Positions 18,028 to 26,603 of a stretch of 64,000 nucleotides of DNA are shown here, in pieces. The translations under genes and the position numbers were made by a program. Origin of the DNA: Erythrobacter sp. YT30 (GTDB lineage: Bacteria > Pseudomonadota > Alphaproteobacteria > Sphingomonadales > Sphingomonadaceae). Location: NCBI RefSeq assembly GCF_001542875.1, contig NZ_LMAF01000002.1, positions 310,001 through 374,000 on the forward strand. The letters are read 5' to 3'. The notes beneath the pieces were generated by a model. It saw nothing but the letters and a program-made list of their open reading frames with translations, was not told where the DNA came from and made no database searches. Each line of letters starts with the position of its first letter. Position 1 is the stretch's first letter.

Positions 18028-19329
18028 TTACTCGGTGATCGAGAGTTCTTGCACCGGCCCCCACACCTTGATCACGTCGCCTTCATCGATCTGAAAGGAA
18101 GCAACTCTCCAGCGATAGGTCCCCGGCGCAAGCTTTGACACCAGCACTGCGGTTTCGCGCATGCCGACTTCATCGACGATCAGAGCGCTCTCCTCTTCCG
18201 CATTCCAAAGCTGAAAGCCGTAATAGACATCCCCTTCGCCCTGCGCGCGCCAGGCGAATTTGAAGGCGTCTTCAAGCCCTGATGGTTCTGCGCTTGCTTC
18301 AACGCCGGCCCGTTTGCGCCGGAAGGAGTGAACCTTGGAAAAGCCTTCGAGGCCCGAAGCTGAAACTGCTCTGGTACGCACGAAGTACCGGCCATCTTCA
18401 ATCTCTGCAAAATCAGCCTGCTGCGCTTCGTCCACCAGTTCAGTGACAATGTCGATAAAGCCAGCATCGCGGGAAATCTGGGTTCTGTAGCCAACCGCGC
18501 CCTCAAGCGGGGTGATGGCAAATCTGGCAAGCGCATCTGTCTGGATGCGGCCGGGATCAATCAATTCAGGTGCCGGCAAAAGACGTTCCTGTTCGCCCAA
18601 TCCATCCTGACGCGCGGCAAGACCAAAGCCTGCCTTTGTCGCCTGCTCTTCCTCTCCGGCAGCCACAAAGACCTCGCCTTCAACCACTTCGGTGAGGCTC
18701 AAATCACCATCCGGCAAAAAGCCCACGCGAAAACCGGTGCCACGCACCGCCGTCACCGCAATTGGGGTGCCGACGCGGTAACGGCCATCGCCTTCTATGG
18801 TAGGGGCGATCACTTCGCCGCGCCCTTCGAGAACGCGCAATTGCACGTCGATCTGATCGTTGATGAGATAGCGGCGCGCATCGATGATCCGCACGCGCGA
18901 ATTGGAGGGAATCGAAACGCTCGAATTTCCATCGCCCGCAATCGCGACAAAGCTGTTGCGCCCAGTGGTGATCTCAACCCCTTCAAGCAACGCAAGACCG
19001 CGCTTTGCCGCCAATGTCTGCCGCCCGTTCACGAGACTGACTCGACCTGAAAAACTCTCCACCGACAATCTGGCAGGCTTATGTTTCAGCAGGCGCCGCG
19101 GAATACGCAGCGTCTTGCCAATCTGCATCAGCCGCGGATTTCGCACCCGGTTGATGCGCCGCACTTCTTCAAGCGCGGCAGCGTTGACGAGGTAGTCTTT
19201 CGTGAGACCATAGAGCGTATCGGCAGGCTTCACCTTGTAGCTGATAAAGCCATCCGGCGCAGCGAGTGCGTGGCCCGGTGTCAGCGCCAGAAAGCCAGCG
19301 GCAAGGCTTGTCAGTATGGCTTTACGCAT
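18028..19329 (-). CDS. LysM-FecR domain periplasmic protein
   Basis: A 433-residue exported protein. A signal peptide (residues 1-23, ending HALA) is followed by a LysM peptidoglycan-binding domain near 28-78 (YKVKPADTLYGLTKDYLV, LMQIGKTLRIPRRLL), a FecR domain near 90-225 (VSLVNGRQTL, TAVRGTGFRVGF, VVEGEVFVAAG), and a C-terminal part that may hold fibronectin-like strands (FAWRAQGEGDVYYGFQLW, APGTYRWRVASF). FecR domains usually transmit a periplasmic signal, and LysM would tether this one to the cell wall. It precedes the CHASE2 kinase on the same strand and probably feeds signals to it. AGGAG lies ten bases before the ATG. Confidence 0.88.
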   Translation of the reverse strand: MRKAILTSLAAGFLALTPGHALAAPDGFISYKVKPADTLYGLTKDYLVNAAALEEVRRINRVRNPRLMQIGKTLRIPRRLLKHKPARLSVESFSGRVSLVNGRQTLAAKRGLALLEGVEITTGRNSFVAIAGDGNSSVSIPSNSRVRIIDARRYLINDQIDVQLRVLEGRGEVIAPTIEGDGRYRVGTPIAVTAVRGTGFRVGFLPDGDLSLTEVVEGEVFVAAGEEEQATKAGFGLAARQDGLGEQERLLPAPELIDPGRIQTDALARFAITPLEGAVGYRTQISRDAGFIDIVTELVDEAQQADFAEIEDGRYFVRTRAVSASGLEGFSKVHSFRRKRAGVEASAEPSGLEDAFKFAWRAQGEGDVYYGFQLWNAEEESALIVDEVGMRETAVLVSKLAPGTYRWRVASFQIDEGDVIKVWGPVQELSITE

Positions 19330-19413
19330 ATCGGGTCATCTCCTCGGGCGAATGGATACCATCCCTCACCCATAAAATCACACCGAAGCCATAACCGAAA
19401 TGTGTTTTTACAT

Positions 19414-20052
19414 TCAGCGCGCGGATTGCGCGATGTCGACGGCCTCTTTCGCCAGCTGCGTGATCCGATCGTAATTACCAGCTTCCACCGCATCCTTGGG
19501 CGTAAGCCAGCTGCCACCGCATGCAAGGACGCTGGGAAGCGCGAGAAAATCGGCAAGATTTCCCGCCGACACACCGCCCGTTGGCATAAAGCGCATCTCT
19601 CTGAACACCGATGACAAGGCTTTCAGCATGGGCACACCGCCTGCAAGGCTGGCGGGGAAGAACTTCACTTCGCGCAGGCCAAGGGCATAGGCGCGCTGCA
19701 CCTCGCCTGCTGTCATGGTGCCGGGATAAAGCGGGATGTTTTCAGCAAGACAGTATTCCGCGATTTCATCGACAAGGCCGGGGCATACGATAAATTCCGC
19801 TCCGCTTGCGCGCACCGATTTCGCCTGATCCAGAGTGAGCACAGTGCCCGCGCCGACAATCAATCCGTCGGTTTCAGCAAGGATGGCTTCCATCCCTTTC
19901 TGCGCATCATCGCTGCGCATCACGACTTCGATCACGCTCAATCCGCCCTCGCCCAGAGCCTTGGCTGTCGCAACTGCGCGCGCGGGGTCATTTTCACCGA
20001 TCAGTGGTACAACGGGCGCCCCGCCCAATCGATTTGCCAATTTATCTTTCAT
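19414..20052 (-). CDS. eda: 2-dehydro-3-deoxy-phosphogluconate aldolase
   Basis: A 212-residue class I aldolase that splits KDPG to pyruvate and glyceraldehyde 3-phosphate in the Entner-Doudoroff pathway. Family landmarks are VPLIGENDPARAV, the catalytic Glu in VIEVVMRSDDA, VGAGTVLTLDQA, and the Schiff-base Lys in REVKFFPAS, with the phosphate-binding MPTGGVSAGN after it. Length is normal. No edd or zwf gene adjoins it here. It is divergent from ppc across a 130-base gap. Confidence 0.93.
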   Translation of the reverse strand: MKDKLANRLGGAPVVPLIGENDPARAVATAKALGEGGLSVIEVVMRSDDAQKGMEAILAETDGLIVGAGTVLTLDQAKSVRASGAEFIVCPGLVDEIAEYCLAENIPLYPGTMTAGEVQRAYALGLREVKFFPASLAGGVPMLKALSSVFREMRFMPTGGVSAGNLADFLALPSVLACGGSWLTPKDAVEAGNYDRITQLAKEAVDIAQSAR

Positions 20053-20127
20053 GGCAGACTATGTGTCCCTTTTATTGTTGCGTTGCAGCATATCGTCTTT
20101 ATCGCAGATTGCTCCTCCCCCGTGCAA

Positions 20128-20156
20128 TTGACGCGCCTGATTTGCAACCAAGATCG
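20128..20156 (+). promoter_or_regulatory. Possible ppc promoter
   Basis: TTGACG at 20128-20133 matches a -35 consensus. Seventeen bases later the -10 position reads AGATCG, which is a poor match. It sits about 27 bases upstream of the ppc start, in the gap shared with divergent eda. This is a weak candidate only. Confidence 0.25.
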
Positions 20157-20182
20157 GCGCATTTCGAAAAAAGGAGAACGAC

Positions 20183-22849
20183 TTGAGCACTCGCCCGCCC
20201 ATTCAGCAGAACCCGGACATCCGCTTTCTTGGAAAGCTGCTGGGCGATGTCATCCGAGAGCATGGGGGTGACCGGCTGTTTGAACGGACCGAGCATATTC
20301 GTTCTGCCAGCATCAATCGGCATCGGGGCGGCGACCTGGTTGATCTGGAGCTTGATCAGTTGTCGCTCGATGAAACGCTCGCCTTTGTACGCGGGTTTGG
20401 GCTGTTTTCGATGCTCGCCAATCTGGCAGAGGATCGCGACGGGATTATGTCTGAAAGCGGTCTTGATTTTGCCCAGGCGGTGGAGCGGCTTGATGCACAC
20501 GGCGTCAAACGCTCTGAGATTGTGGATCTTCTGGCGGGCTCGCTGATCGTTCCGGTCCTTACCGCCCACCCAACCGAGGTTCGCCGCAAGAGCGTGATCG
20601 ATCACAGGACGCGGATTGCGGATCTGATGAAGGTCCGCGATGCGGAACTGGCCGCTGGAAGAGACACGGGCGCGACCGAAGATGCCATTCTGCGGCAGAT
20701 CGCGCTTCTTTGGCGCACGCGCACCCTGCGCCGCGACAGGCTTTATGTGACGGATGAGGTTAATAACGCGCTCGATTTTCTGGGCGGTGTGTTCCTGCCA
20801 GTCCTCCCCGAACTCTACCGCCAGTGGGAAGAAACACTGGGCGACCGGCCCGCAAGCTTCCTGCGCCTTGGCAGCTGGATTGGCGGGGATCGCGATGGCA
20901 ACCCCAATGTCACGGCGGAATCGCTGCGATACGCACTGGGGCATGGGGCGGAAACGGTGCTCGGCTTCTATCTTGAAGAGGTACACAAGCTGGGCGCAGA
21001 GCTTTCCATCTCGAGCGAGCTTGCGGCGATCGAACCTGACATCATCACGCTTGCCGACGCCAGCGGCGATGGCTCCCCGCACCGCGCAGATGAACCTTAC
21101 CGACGCGCGCTGATAGGAATCTACGGGCGCTTGGCGGCCACTTATGCCGAAATCTGCGGCAAGGCTCCGCCTCGCCTGCCGATGAATGATCAGCCCGCAT
21201 ACGATCATCCCGATGCATTCGAGCATGATCTGCGCACGATTGCCCGCTCGCTTGAAAAGCTGGGCGGGGAGACACTCGCGTCGAATGGAGCGCTTGGAAA
21301 ACTGATCCGCGCGGTCAAGACATTTGGCTTCCACCTTGCGACCCTTGACCTGCGCCAAAATAGCTCGGTGCATGAAAGAGTGGTGGCCGAGCTGCTCGCG
21401 AAATCCGGCGTTGAGGCAGATTATCTGGCGCTTGACGAAGATGCGCGCGTCGCCCTGCTACGCAGCGAATTGTCCGGCCAGCGTCCTTTGCGAACGCCCT
21501 GGGCTGAATACAGCGAGGAAACGCTCAATGAACTCGCCATCATCGATGCGGCAGCAGAGGCACACTCGCAATTTGGCGCGGCCTGTATCTCACAATACAT
21601 CGTGTCGATGGCGGAGACGGTTTCCGACCTTCTTGAAGTGCACGTGCTGCTACGCGAAGTTGGGCTGTATCAGCCGGGGGATACGCCAAAGTGCGACATC
21701 ATGTCCGTGCCCCTGTTCGAAACCATCGGGGACCTTGAGAACGCGCCGGGAGTGATGAAGGCGTATTTTGGCTTGCCTGAAATTGCTGCCATCACATCGC
21801 AGCGCGGCGCGCAGGAAGTGATGATCGGCTATTCGGATTCGAACAAGGATGGTGGCTATCTGACTTCCAGCTGGATGCTCGCGCGGGCAAGTGAAGCGCT
21901 TGCCCCTGTGTTCGCGGAGGCCGGCGTCACCATGCAGCTGTTCCACGGGCGCGGCGGATCTGTGGGGCGCGGAGGCGGCTCAGCCTTTGAAGCCATTCGC
22001 GGCCAACCGCCCGGCACCGTCAATGGCCGCATTCGCATCACCGAACAGGGCGAAGTCATTGCGGCCAAATTCGGCACGCCTGAAACCGCCGCTGCAAACC
22101 TTGAAGCCATGGCGAGTGCCAGCGTGCTTGCAACACTTGAACCGGAACGCGTTGCAAGTGAGGACTATGCCCGCTTTGCAAAGGCACTGGACACGATCTC
22201 TGACAATGCCTTCAACGCCTATCGCGATCTCGTGTACGGCACGCCAAAATTCGTCGATTTCTTCCGGCAGATGACGCCCATTGCAGAGATTGCGACGCTC
22301 AAGATCGGATCGCGTCCTGCCAGCCGGAAAGCGTCCGATGCGATTGAGGATTTGCGCGCCATTCCGTGGGTTTTCTCGTGGAGCCAGGCGCGGGTCATGC
22401 TGCCGGGCTGGTATGGTGTCGGCCATGCCTTGGGCCAGTTTGAAGACAAAGACCTGCTGCGCGAGATGGCTACCACATGGCCGTTCTTCAAAAACGTGCT
22501 CGCCAATATGGAGATGGTGCTTGCCAAATCCGACATGGCGATCGCTGCTGAATATGTGCAGCTTGTCGAAGATCAGGACATGGCAAAGTCAGTGTTCGCT
22601 CGTATTGATGAAGGCTGGCAGCAAACGCACGACGCGCTGCTTGATGCGACGGGGCAAACCTTCCTTTTGGAGAAGAACCCGAAGCTTGATGCCTCGATCC
22701 GCTTGCGCCTTCCCTATATCGAGCCGCTCAATCTCCTCCAGTTGGAGCTGCTGAAGCATCACCGCGCGGGCGAGGAAGATGAGCGGATTGCAGAGGGGAT
22801 TAAGCTGTCGATCAATGCGATTGCGACAGCGCTTAGAAACAGCGGCTGA
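20183..22849 (+). CDS. ppc: Phosphoenolpyruvate carboxylase
   Basis: An 888-residue enzyme that adds bicarbonate to phosphoenolpyruvate to make oxaloacetate, refilling the TCA cycle. Active-site signatures are intact: the catalytic His in VLTAHPTEVRRKS, GGDRDGNPNV, MIGYSDSNKDGGYL with the catalytic Lys, and the glycine loop LFHGRGGSVGRGGG. The protein ends RNSG, a small variation on the usual NTG end. Translation most likely starts at TTG 20183, preceded by AAGGAG at a six-base spacing; there is no nearby in-frame ATG. Its bicarbonate demand fits the DAB pump encoded 6.4 kb away, but a regulatory link is inference. Confidence 0.95.
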   Translation: MSTRPPIQQNPDIRFLGKLLGDVIREHGGDRLFERTEHIRSASINRHRGGDLVDLELDQLSLDETLAFVRGFGLFSMLANLAEDRDGIMSESGLDFAQAVERLDAHGVKRSEIVDLLAGSLIVPVLTAHPTEVRRKSVIDHRTRIADLMKVRDAELAAGRDTGATEDAILRQIALLWRTRTLRRDRLYVTDEVNNALDFLGGVFLPVLPELYRQWEETLGDRPASFLRLGSWIGGDRDGNPNVTAESLRYALGHGAETVLGFYLEEVHKLGAELSISSELAAIEPDIITLADASGDGSPHRADEPYRRALIGIYGRLAATYAEICGKAPPRLPMNDQPAYDHPDAFEHDLRTIARSLEKLGGETLASNGALGKLIRAVKTFGFHLATLDLRQNSSVHERVVAELLAKSGVEADYLALDEDARVALLRSELSGQRPLRTPWAEYSEETLNELAIIDAAAEAHSQFGAACISQYIVSMAETVSDLLEVHVLLREVGLYQPGDTPKCDIMSVPLFETIGDLENAPGVMKAYFGLPEIAAITSQRGAQEVMIGYSDSNKDGGYLTSSWMLARASEALAPVFAEAGVTMQLFHGRGGSVGRGGGSAFEAIRGQPPGTVNGRIRITEQGEVIAAKFGTPETAAANLEAMASASVLATLEPERVASEDYARFAKALDTISDNAFNAYRDLVYGTPKFVDFFRQMTPIAEIATLKIGSRPASRKASDAIEDLRAIPWVFSWSQARVMLPGWYGVGHALGQFEDKDLLREMATTWPFFKNVLANMEMVLAKSDMAIAAEYVQLVEDQDMAKSVFARIDEGWQQTHDALLDATGQTFLLEKNPKLDASIRLRLPYIEPLNLLQLELLKHHRAGEEDERIAEGIKLSINAIATALRNSG

Positions 22850-22862
22850 ACACATAAAGATA

Positions 22863-22888
22863 GGGGCCAGCACAGACGTGCCGGCCCC
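22863..22888. terminator. Hairpin between convergent ppc and the barrel gene
   Basis: An 11-bp stem with one mismatch (arms 22863-22873 and 22878-22888, AGAC loop) lies in the 68-base gap between convergent genes. On the minus strand it is followed by a T-rich stretch (TATCTTTAT); on the plus strand it is followed by C-rich DNA. It may therefore end minus-strand transcription better than plus-strand transcription. Confidence 0.55.
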
Positions 22889-22917
22889 CTCCCCCCATCG
22901 CCATTGCAAAGGTCAGA

Positions 22918-25900
22918 TCAGAATTTACCGAGCAAGTTCACGAAAAAGCCATCGCTTGTATAGCTCTGATCCGTCAAATCGGTTGAATAATCGGCAAGGC
23001 TGTAACCTACGCCAATCTTCGCGTTGTTGCCGATATGGCGGTAGATTGCGGCGAGGCCGCCCCAGCGATCATCGCCTGCGATATCATTGGTGAGATAGCT
23101 GGTTTCGATCACCAGATCCCATTGCTTGATCGCGCGCCAATCGAGCCTCAAAACGCCCAATTGCGTGTTGCTCGACACGAATTGATCGCTTTCGCGGCCC
23201 AGTGATACGCTGCCTTCGCGCACCGCATATTTCGCGCCCAAAACAAGCGTCTTTGACAAATCGAAATTGCCATCGATGGAGAAGACGTGGCTGCGCTGTT
23301 TGGGTGCTGCGAGCGTGCCTCCGGCTGTCACTTGGCCAACGGGGCCAAGATCCTGAAGGAAGGTGTAGCGGGTGAGCAGGTTGAACCGATCATGCAGGAT
23401 CGGACGATAGGCAAAGCCAATCGTGCCCTCGACATAATCAGCCAGCCGCACATCGTCGGTCTCGCTATCGGCAAGCGCGAAGTTCAACCGGCCCAATGCG
23501 CGCCAATCAGTGTGGACCTGCACCGATGCTGTGTTGCGCACCAGCCAGACATCCTGATTGCGGTTTTCGCCCTCTTCAAAGCGCCCTTCGACATTGGTGG
23601 CGAACTGGAATTTCTCATCGGTGTAGCCCAGCCCGACTGTGAAGGCGGTGCGTTTGAATTCGCCCGTATTCACATCGTCAATCCGGCCGTTTTCGAACGA
23701 ACCTGAAAGCGACCAGCGTTCGGACGGGTCCCAATTGAGGCCAAAACTGCGCACCAGAGCTGGCGCAGGGCCGGCGTGTTCGATCCGGTTTTCGCCAAAG
23801 ATGCTGAGCGCGGTGTTGAATCGGTGCCGCGCGCCCAGGGTCAACGTCCCGCGATTCGCATTGGCGAGCGAATTCAAGGGCTGCACGCCCAGATCGTTGC
23901 GATCCGACAGCAGGGCATATCCGAGATACGCCTCTGATCCATTGCCATAACGATGTGCAAGTTCAACCGCTGCACCCAATCCGCCGTCGCCTTCGGAAAG
24001 CTCACCACTCATGGTCACCCGGTCGCTCACCTCGACTTTACCGCCCGCGCCAAAGCGGTTGTTGCGCTGACGGGTGTTGTCGCGATCGAGTGTCACCTGG
24101 CCAAAGCCATAGATCGACCAGTTCTTGCCTTGCGGATCGTAGTCCAGCTGCAAGGCCGCATCGGTGCGCTGCCCCTCTTGAATGGCGCTGTTGATGACGC
24201 CTGCACTGAAGAGCCCAGTGTTGAGAAGGCCTGCCGTTTGATCATCGTGCCGCAGGCCGATGGTGACGGTCGTTTCATTATCGAGCGACTGCGCAAGATC
24301 AGCCGTGGCTATGGTCCGATCGCCAACGCCGTCGCCATCAAGCATCTCGATCTCGGCACCAAGGCGCGTCGTATCGCCAAGCTTCGCATCAAGCGCTGCG
24401 CCCCAGCGCGTGGTGTCAGTCTGCGTCAGCTGACCATTGGCGCTGAAGCCGGCTTCGAAATTCTCATAAAATGCCGTTAGTTTGCCCAGATCATCATTCG
24501 ATCCGGTAAGCTCGCCAAAATCCATCGCGATTTCGCCGCGATAGGCATTGGCGGAGATATCAGCGACGCCCGTTGCGCCCAGATTGGTAAAGCTGAGACC
24601 GCCATCGACCGAATTGTTCTGACCAAAGCCCGGACCTTCGGATTGTGCAAATTCCGCCTTGGCATAGGTGCCGGCATGAATGCGCACGGTCGCATCCGCT
24701 GCGATCAGCGTTTGATCGGCGGCATCGGTTGTCTCGCGCTGCGCGGTTGCCCCGAGACGCAAAGTGTCACCGATCCAGCCCGACACACGCCCACCCAGAG
24801 TGTAGCCGGACACATCGCCTACAGCAGGCGTGTATTCATACCGGGCTACCAGCACTGGCACATTGCCTGGCGCAGAGCTTTGGCGGACCAGCGATCCATC
24901 ATCGGTAAACGAGGATAGCGGGCTTAAAAGGACGATCCGGCCCTGGAAGTAATCGATATCGTAGTCTTCCTGAGGCCTGAGATCGCGCCGTGACAGGACG
25001 AGGCCTGTATCAAGATCGCGTATCTCGACGCTCAAGCGTTCCGAACCCAATGTGATGTCGCGGCGGTTGAGGAAGTAGAGCGAACCGCCCGTCCCTCTGA
25101 ATTCGTCGCGGCCCGGAATGGTGCCCGGATCGGATGCGAACGCGGTGAATTCGAACTTTTTCGCGCCAAATTCGGTTGTCGCCATCGAATCGTGATCGAC
25201 AATCGCGCCGAATGTACCGCGGTTGAGCTGCGCCAATTCGGCCTGCTCGATATCGGCGATGAAGTTACCGATGAGCAGGCTCGACTGGTTCTTTTCAACC
25301 TTCAGGTAAAAACGCCCTTGCGTCGGGGCATCCTCAACCAATGTCGAATCGTCACCATAAGTGGTGTAGAACTCATCGGAATCGAGCCGCCGCAGCAATT
25401 GACGCGGGTCTTTGCGATCAAGGTTGCTGAAGATGTCTTCGAGCAGGGTTTCGCCCGTATCGAGTGCGCCAGTAATGGTCACCCCGCTTTTCAACCGACC
25501 CTTGGCATAGAAGGCCGCCCGCGAGGCTACATTTTCGCCATCAGTCAGCGGGTCACCGCTCACCTCGACAGCGGTTGCGCCGCCATTGGCCGAGATAAAG
25601 GTCAGGTCGCCCTGGCCGACGATGAACCAGTCATCCTTTTCCGCCTCTACATCGCGCTGGGCGGCGAAGTTGACGGTGTCGCCAATGCCAATCAGGACTT
25701 CGACGCTTTCCGTATCGCGGCTGATAATCTGCTGGCTGACAAAGAAGCCTTCTTCATCGATCGGCACCGATTGTCCGGCGATGACAACGCGATTGTCAGA
25801 GGGTTTCGCCTTGCCGGTGACAGTGATCGTCGTGCCGCGCTCCACGCTGATATTGCGGATCGCTGCCTCATCCAGACTGCCAAATGTCGACAGGACCGGA

Positions 25901-26598
25901 TCGTCTTCTTCGATGAATTCCTGCTCGATGATGGTCAGTTCGTGCGGATGCGTTTGGTCGAACTGACCGTCTTCATCATAGACGCGGTAGACAAAGTAGA
26001 GCTGCGGATCATCGAGAACCGGCGGCGTCCATTTTGCAGTGCCGTGCTTGTTCACCTCGATGATCTGCAGCGGCTCTGAATCGGCGCTCACACCTTGGCG
26101 GAAGATGCGGATTTCGCCCTTTTCAATGAAAGCAGGATAGTTCGAGTAAGTGACGAACACCGCCTCGCTACCGGCAAGAACGGTGCGCGTCGCATCGCGA
26201 AGCGCAACAGAAAGTATCGGATCAACATGGATCTGATCGGTGCGCACTTTCACCGAGTACGGGTTTTCAATCGTCCGCTCTTCTTCGGCATCAAGCGTGA
26301 TTTGCATGCCATCTTCCAGAACCAGTACGTCGGCTTCTGCCTGGATGTCCGGATCAGCGGTGAAGACATTGGCGCGGTTGCCGCGCTCGCTTGATTGCAT
26401 GGTTTCAAGCGCACTTGCCGTGCTTTCATCGGCCACAGCGGGCGCTTTGCCAGCCGCGGCTGATCGAGCGGTGTCGATGGCGGCAGCATGTGCGGATACC
26501 GTCAGACACGCTGTCGTGGAAACCCCTGCCAGCATGATCACCCGGAAGGCGTTCATCTGAGTGCTGCGAGCGCGGATGATGGTCGTTGTCTTGGTCAT
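22918..26598 (-). CDS. Large outer-membrane beta-barrel protein paired with the DUF11 protein
   Basis: A 1226-residue exported protein. After a signal sequence (cleavage near SAHAAA) come Ig-like segments around residues 120-330 (VKVRTDQIHVDPILSVAL, FVYRVYDEDGQF, TTITVTGKAKPSDNRVVIAG). Then follows a conserved-looking block with YTTYGDDSTLVEDAPTQGRF and SLLIGNFIADIEQAELAQLN. The rest is a long series of alternating amphipathic strands typical of an outer-membrane barrel, ending in the aromatic FFVNLLGKF. It starts six bases after the stop of the giant DUF11 gene, with GGGGAG overlapping that stop, so the two are translationally coupled. I infer that the barrel anchors, displays or helps assemble the DUF11 protein. 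No named family was recognised with certainty. Confidence 0.75.
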   Translation of the reverse strand: MTKTTTIIRARSTQMNAFRVIMLAGVSTTACLTVSAHAAAIDTARSAAAGKAPAVADESTASALETMQSSERGNRANVFTADPDIQAEADVLVLEDGMQITLDAEEERTIENPYSVKVRTDQIHVDPILSVALRDATRTVLAGSEAVFVTYSNYPAFIEKGEIRIFRQGVSADSEPLQIIEVNKHGTAKWTPPVLDDPQLYFVYRVYDEDGQFDQTHPHELTIIEQEFIEEDDPVLSTFGSLDEAAIRNISVERGTTITVTGKAKPSDNRVVIAGQSVPIDEEGFFVSQQIISRDTESVEVLIGIGDTVNFAAQRDVEAEKDDWFIVGQGDLTFISANGGATAVEVSGDPLTDGENVASRAAFYAKGRLKSGVTITGALDTGETLLEDIFSNLDRKDPRQLLRRLDSDEFYTTYGDDSTLVEDAPTQGRFYLKVEKNQSSLLIGNFIADIEQAELAQLNRGTFGAIVDHDSMATTEFGAKKFEFTAFASDPGTIPGRDEFRGTGGSLYFLNRRDITLGSERLSVEIRDLDTGLVLSRRDLRPQEDYDIDYFQGRIVLLSPLSSFTDDGSLVRQSSAPGNVPVLVARYEYTPAVGDVSGYTLGGRVSGWIGDTLRLGATAQRETTDAADQTLIAADATVRIHAGTYAKAEFAQSEGPGFGQNNSVDGGLSFTNLGATGVADISANAYRGEIAMDFGELTGSNDDLGKLTAFYENFEAGFSANGQLTQTDTTRWGAALDAKLGDTTRLGAEIEMLDGDGVGDRTIATADLAQSLDNETTVTIGLRHDDQTAGLLNTGLFSAGVINSAIQEGQRTDAALQLDYDPQGKNWSIYGFGQVTLDRDNTRQRNNRFGAGGKVEVSDRVTMSGELSEGDGGLGAAVELAHRYGNGSEAYLGYALLSDRNDLGVQPLNSLANANRGTLTLGARHRFNTALSIFGENRIEHAGPAPALVRSFGLNWDPSERWSLSGSFENGRIDDVNTGEFKRTAFTVGLGYTDEKFQFATNVEGRFEEGENRNQDVWLVRNTASVQVHTDWRALGRLNFALADSETDDVRLADYVEGTIGFAYRPILHDRFNLLTRYTFLQDLGPVGQVTAGGTLAAPKQRSHVFSIDGNFDLSKTLVLGAKYAVREGSVSLGRESDQFVSSNTQLGVLRLDWRAIKQWDLVIETSYLTNDIAGDDRWGGLAAIYRHIGNNAKIGVGYSLADYSTDLTDQSYTSDGFFVNLLGKF

Positions 26599-26603
26599 CG
26601 CCC

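Noticed and set aside
19330..19413. A terminator after eda
   Set aside because: Only a 5-bp AT-rich stem (AATGT/ACATT) without a T-run is present, too weak to call.
20099..21373. A 424-residue open frame antisense to ppc
   Set aside because: It lies wholly within the well-supported ppc gene, has no recognisable domain, and its composition is that expected of the complement of a GC-rich coding frame.
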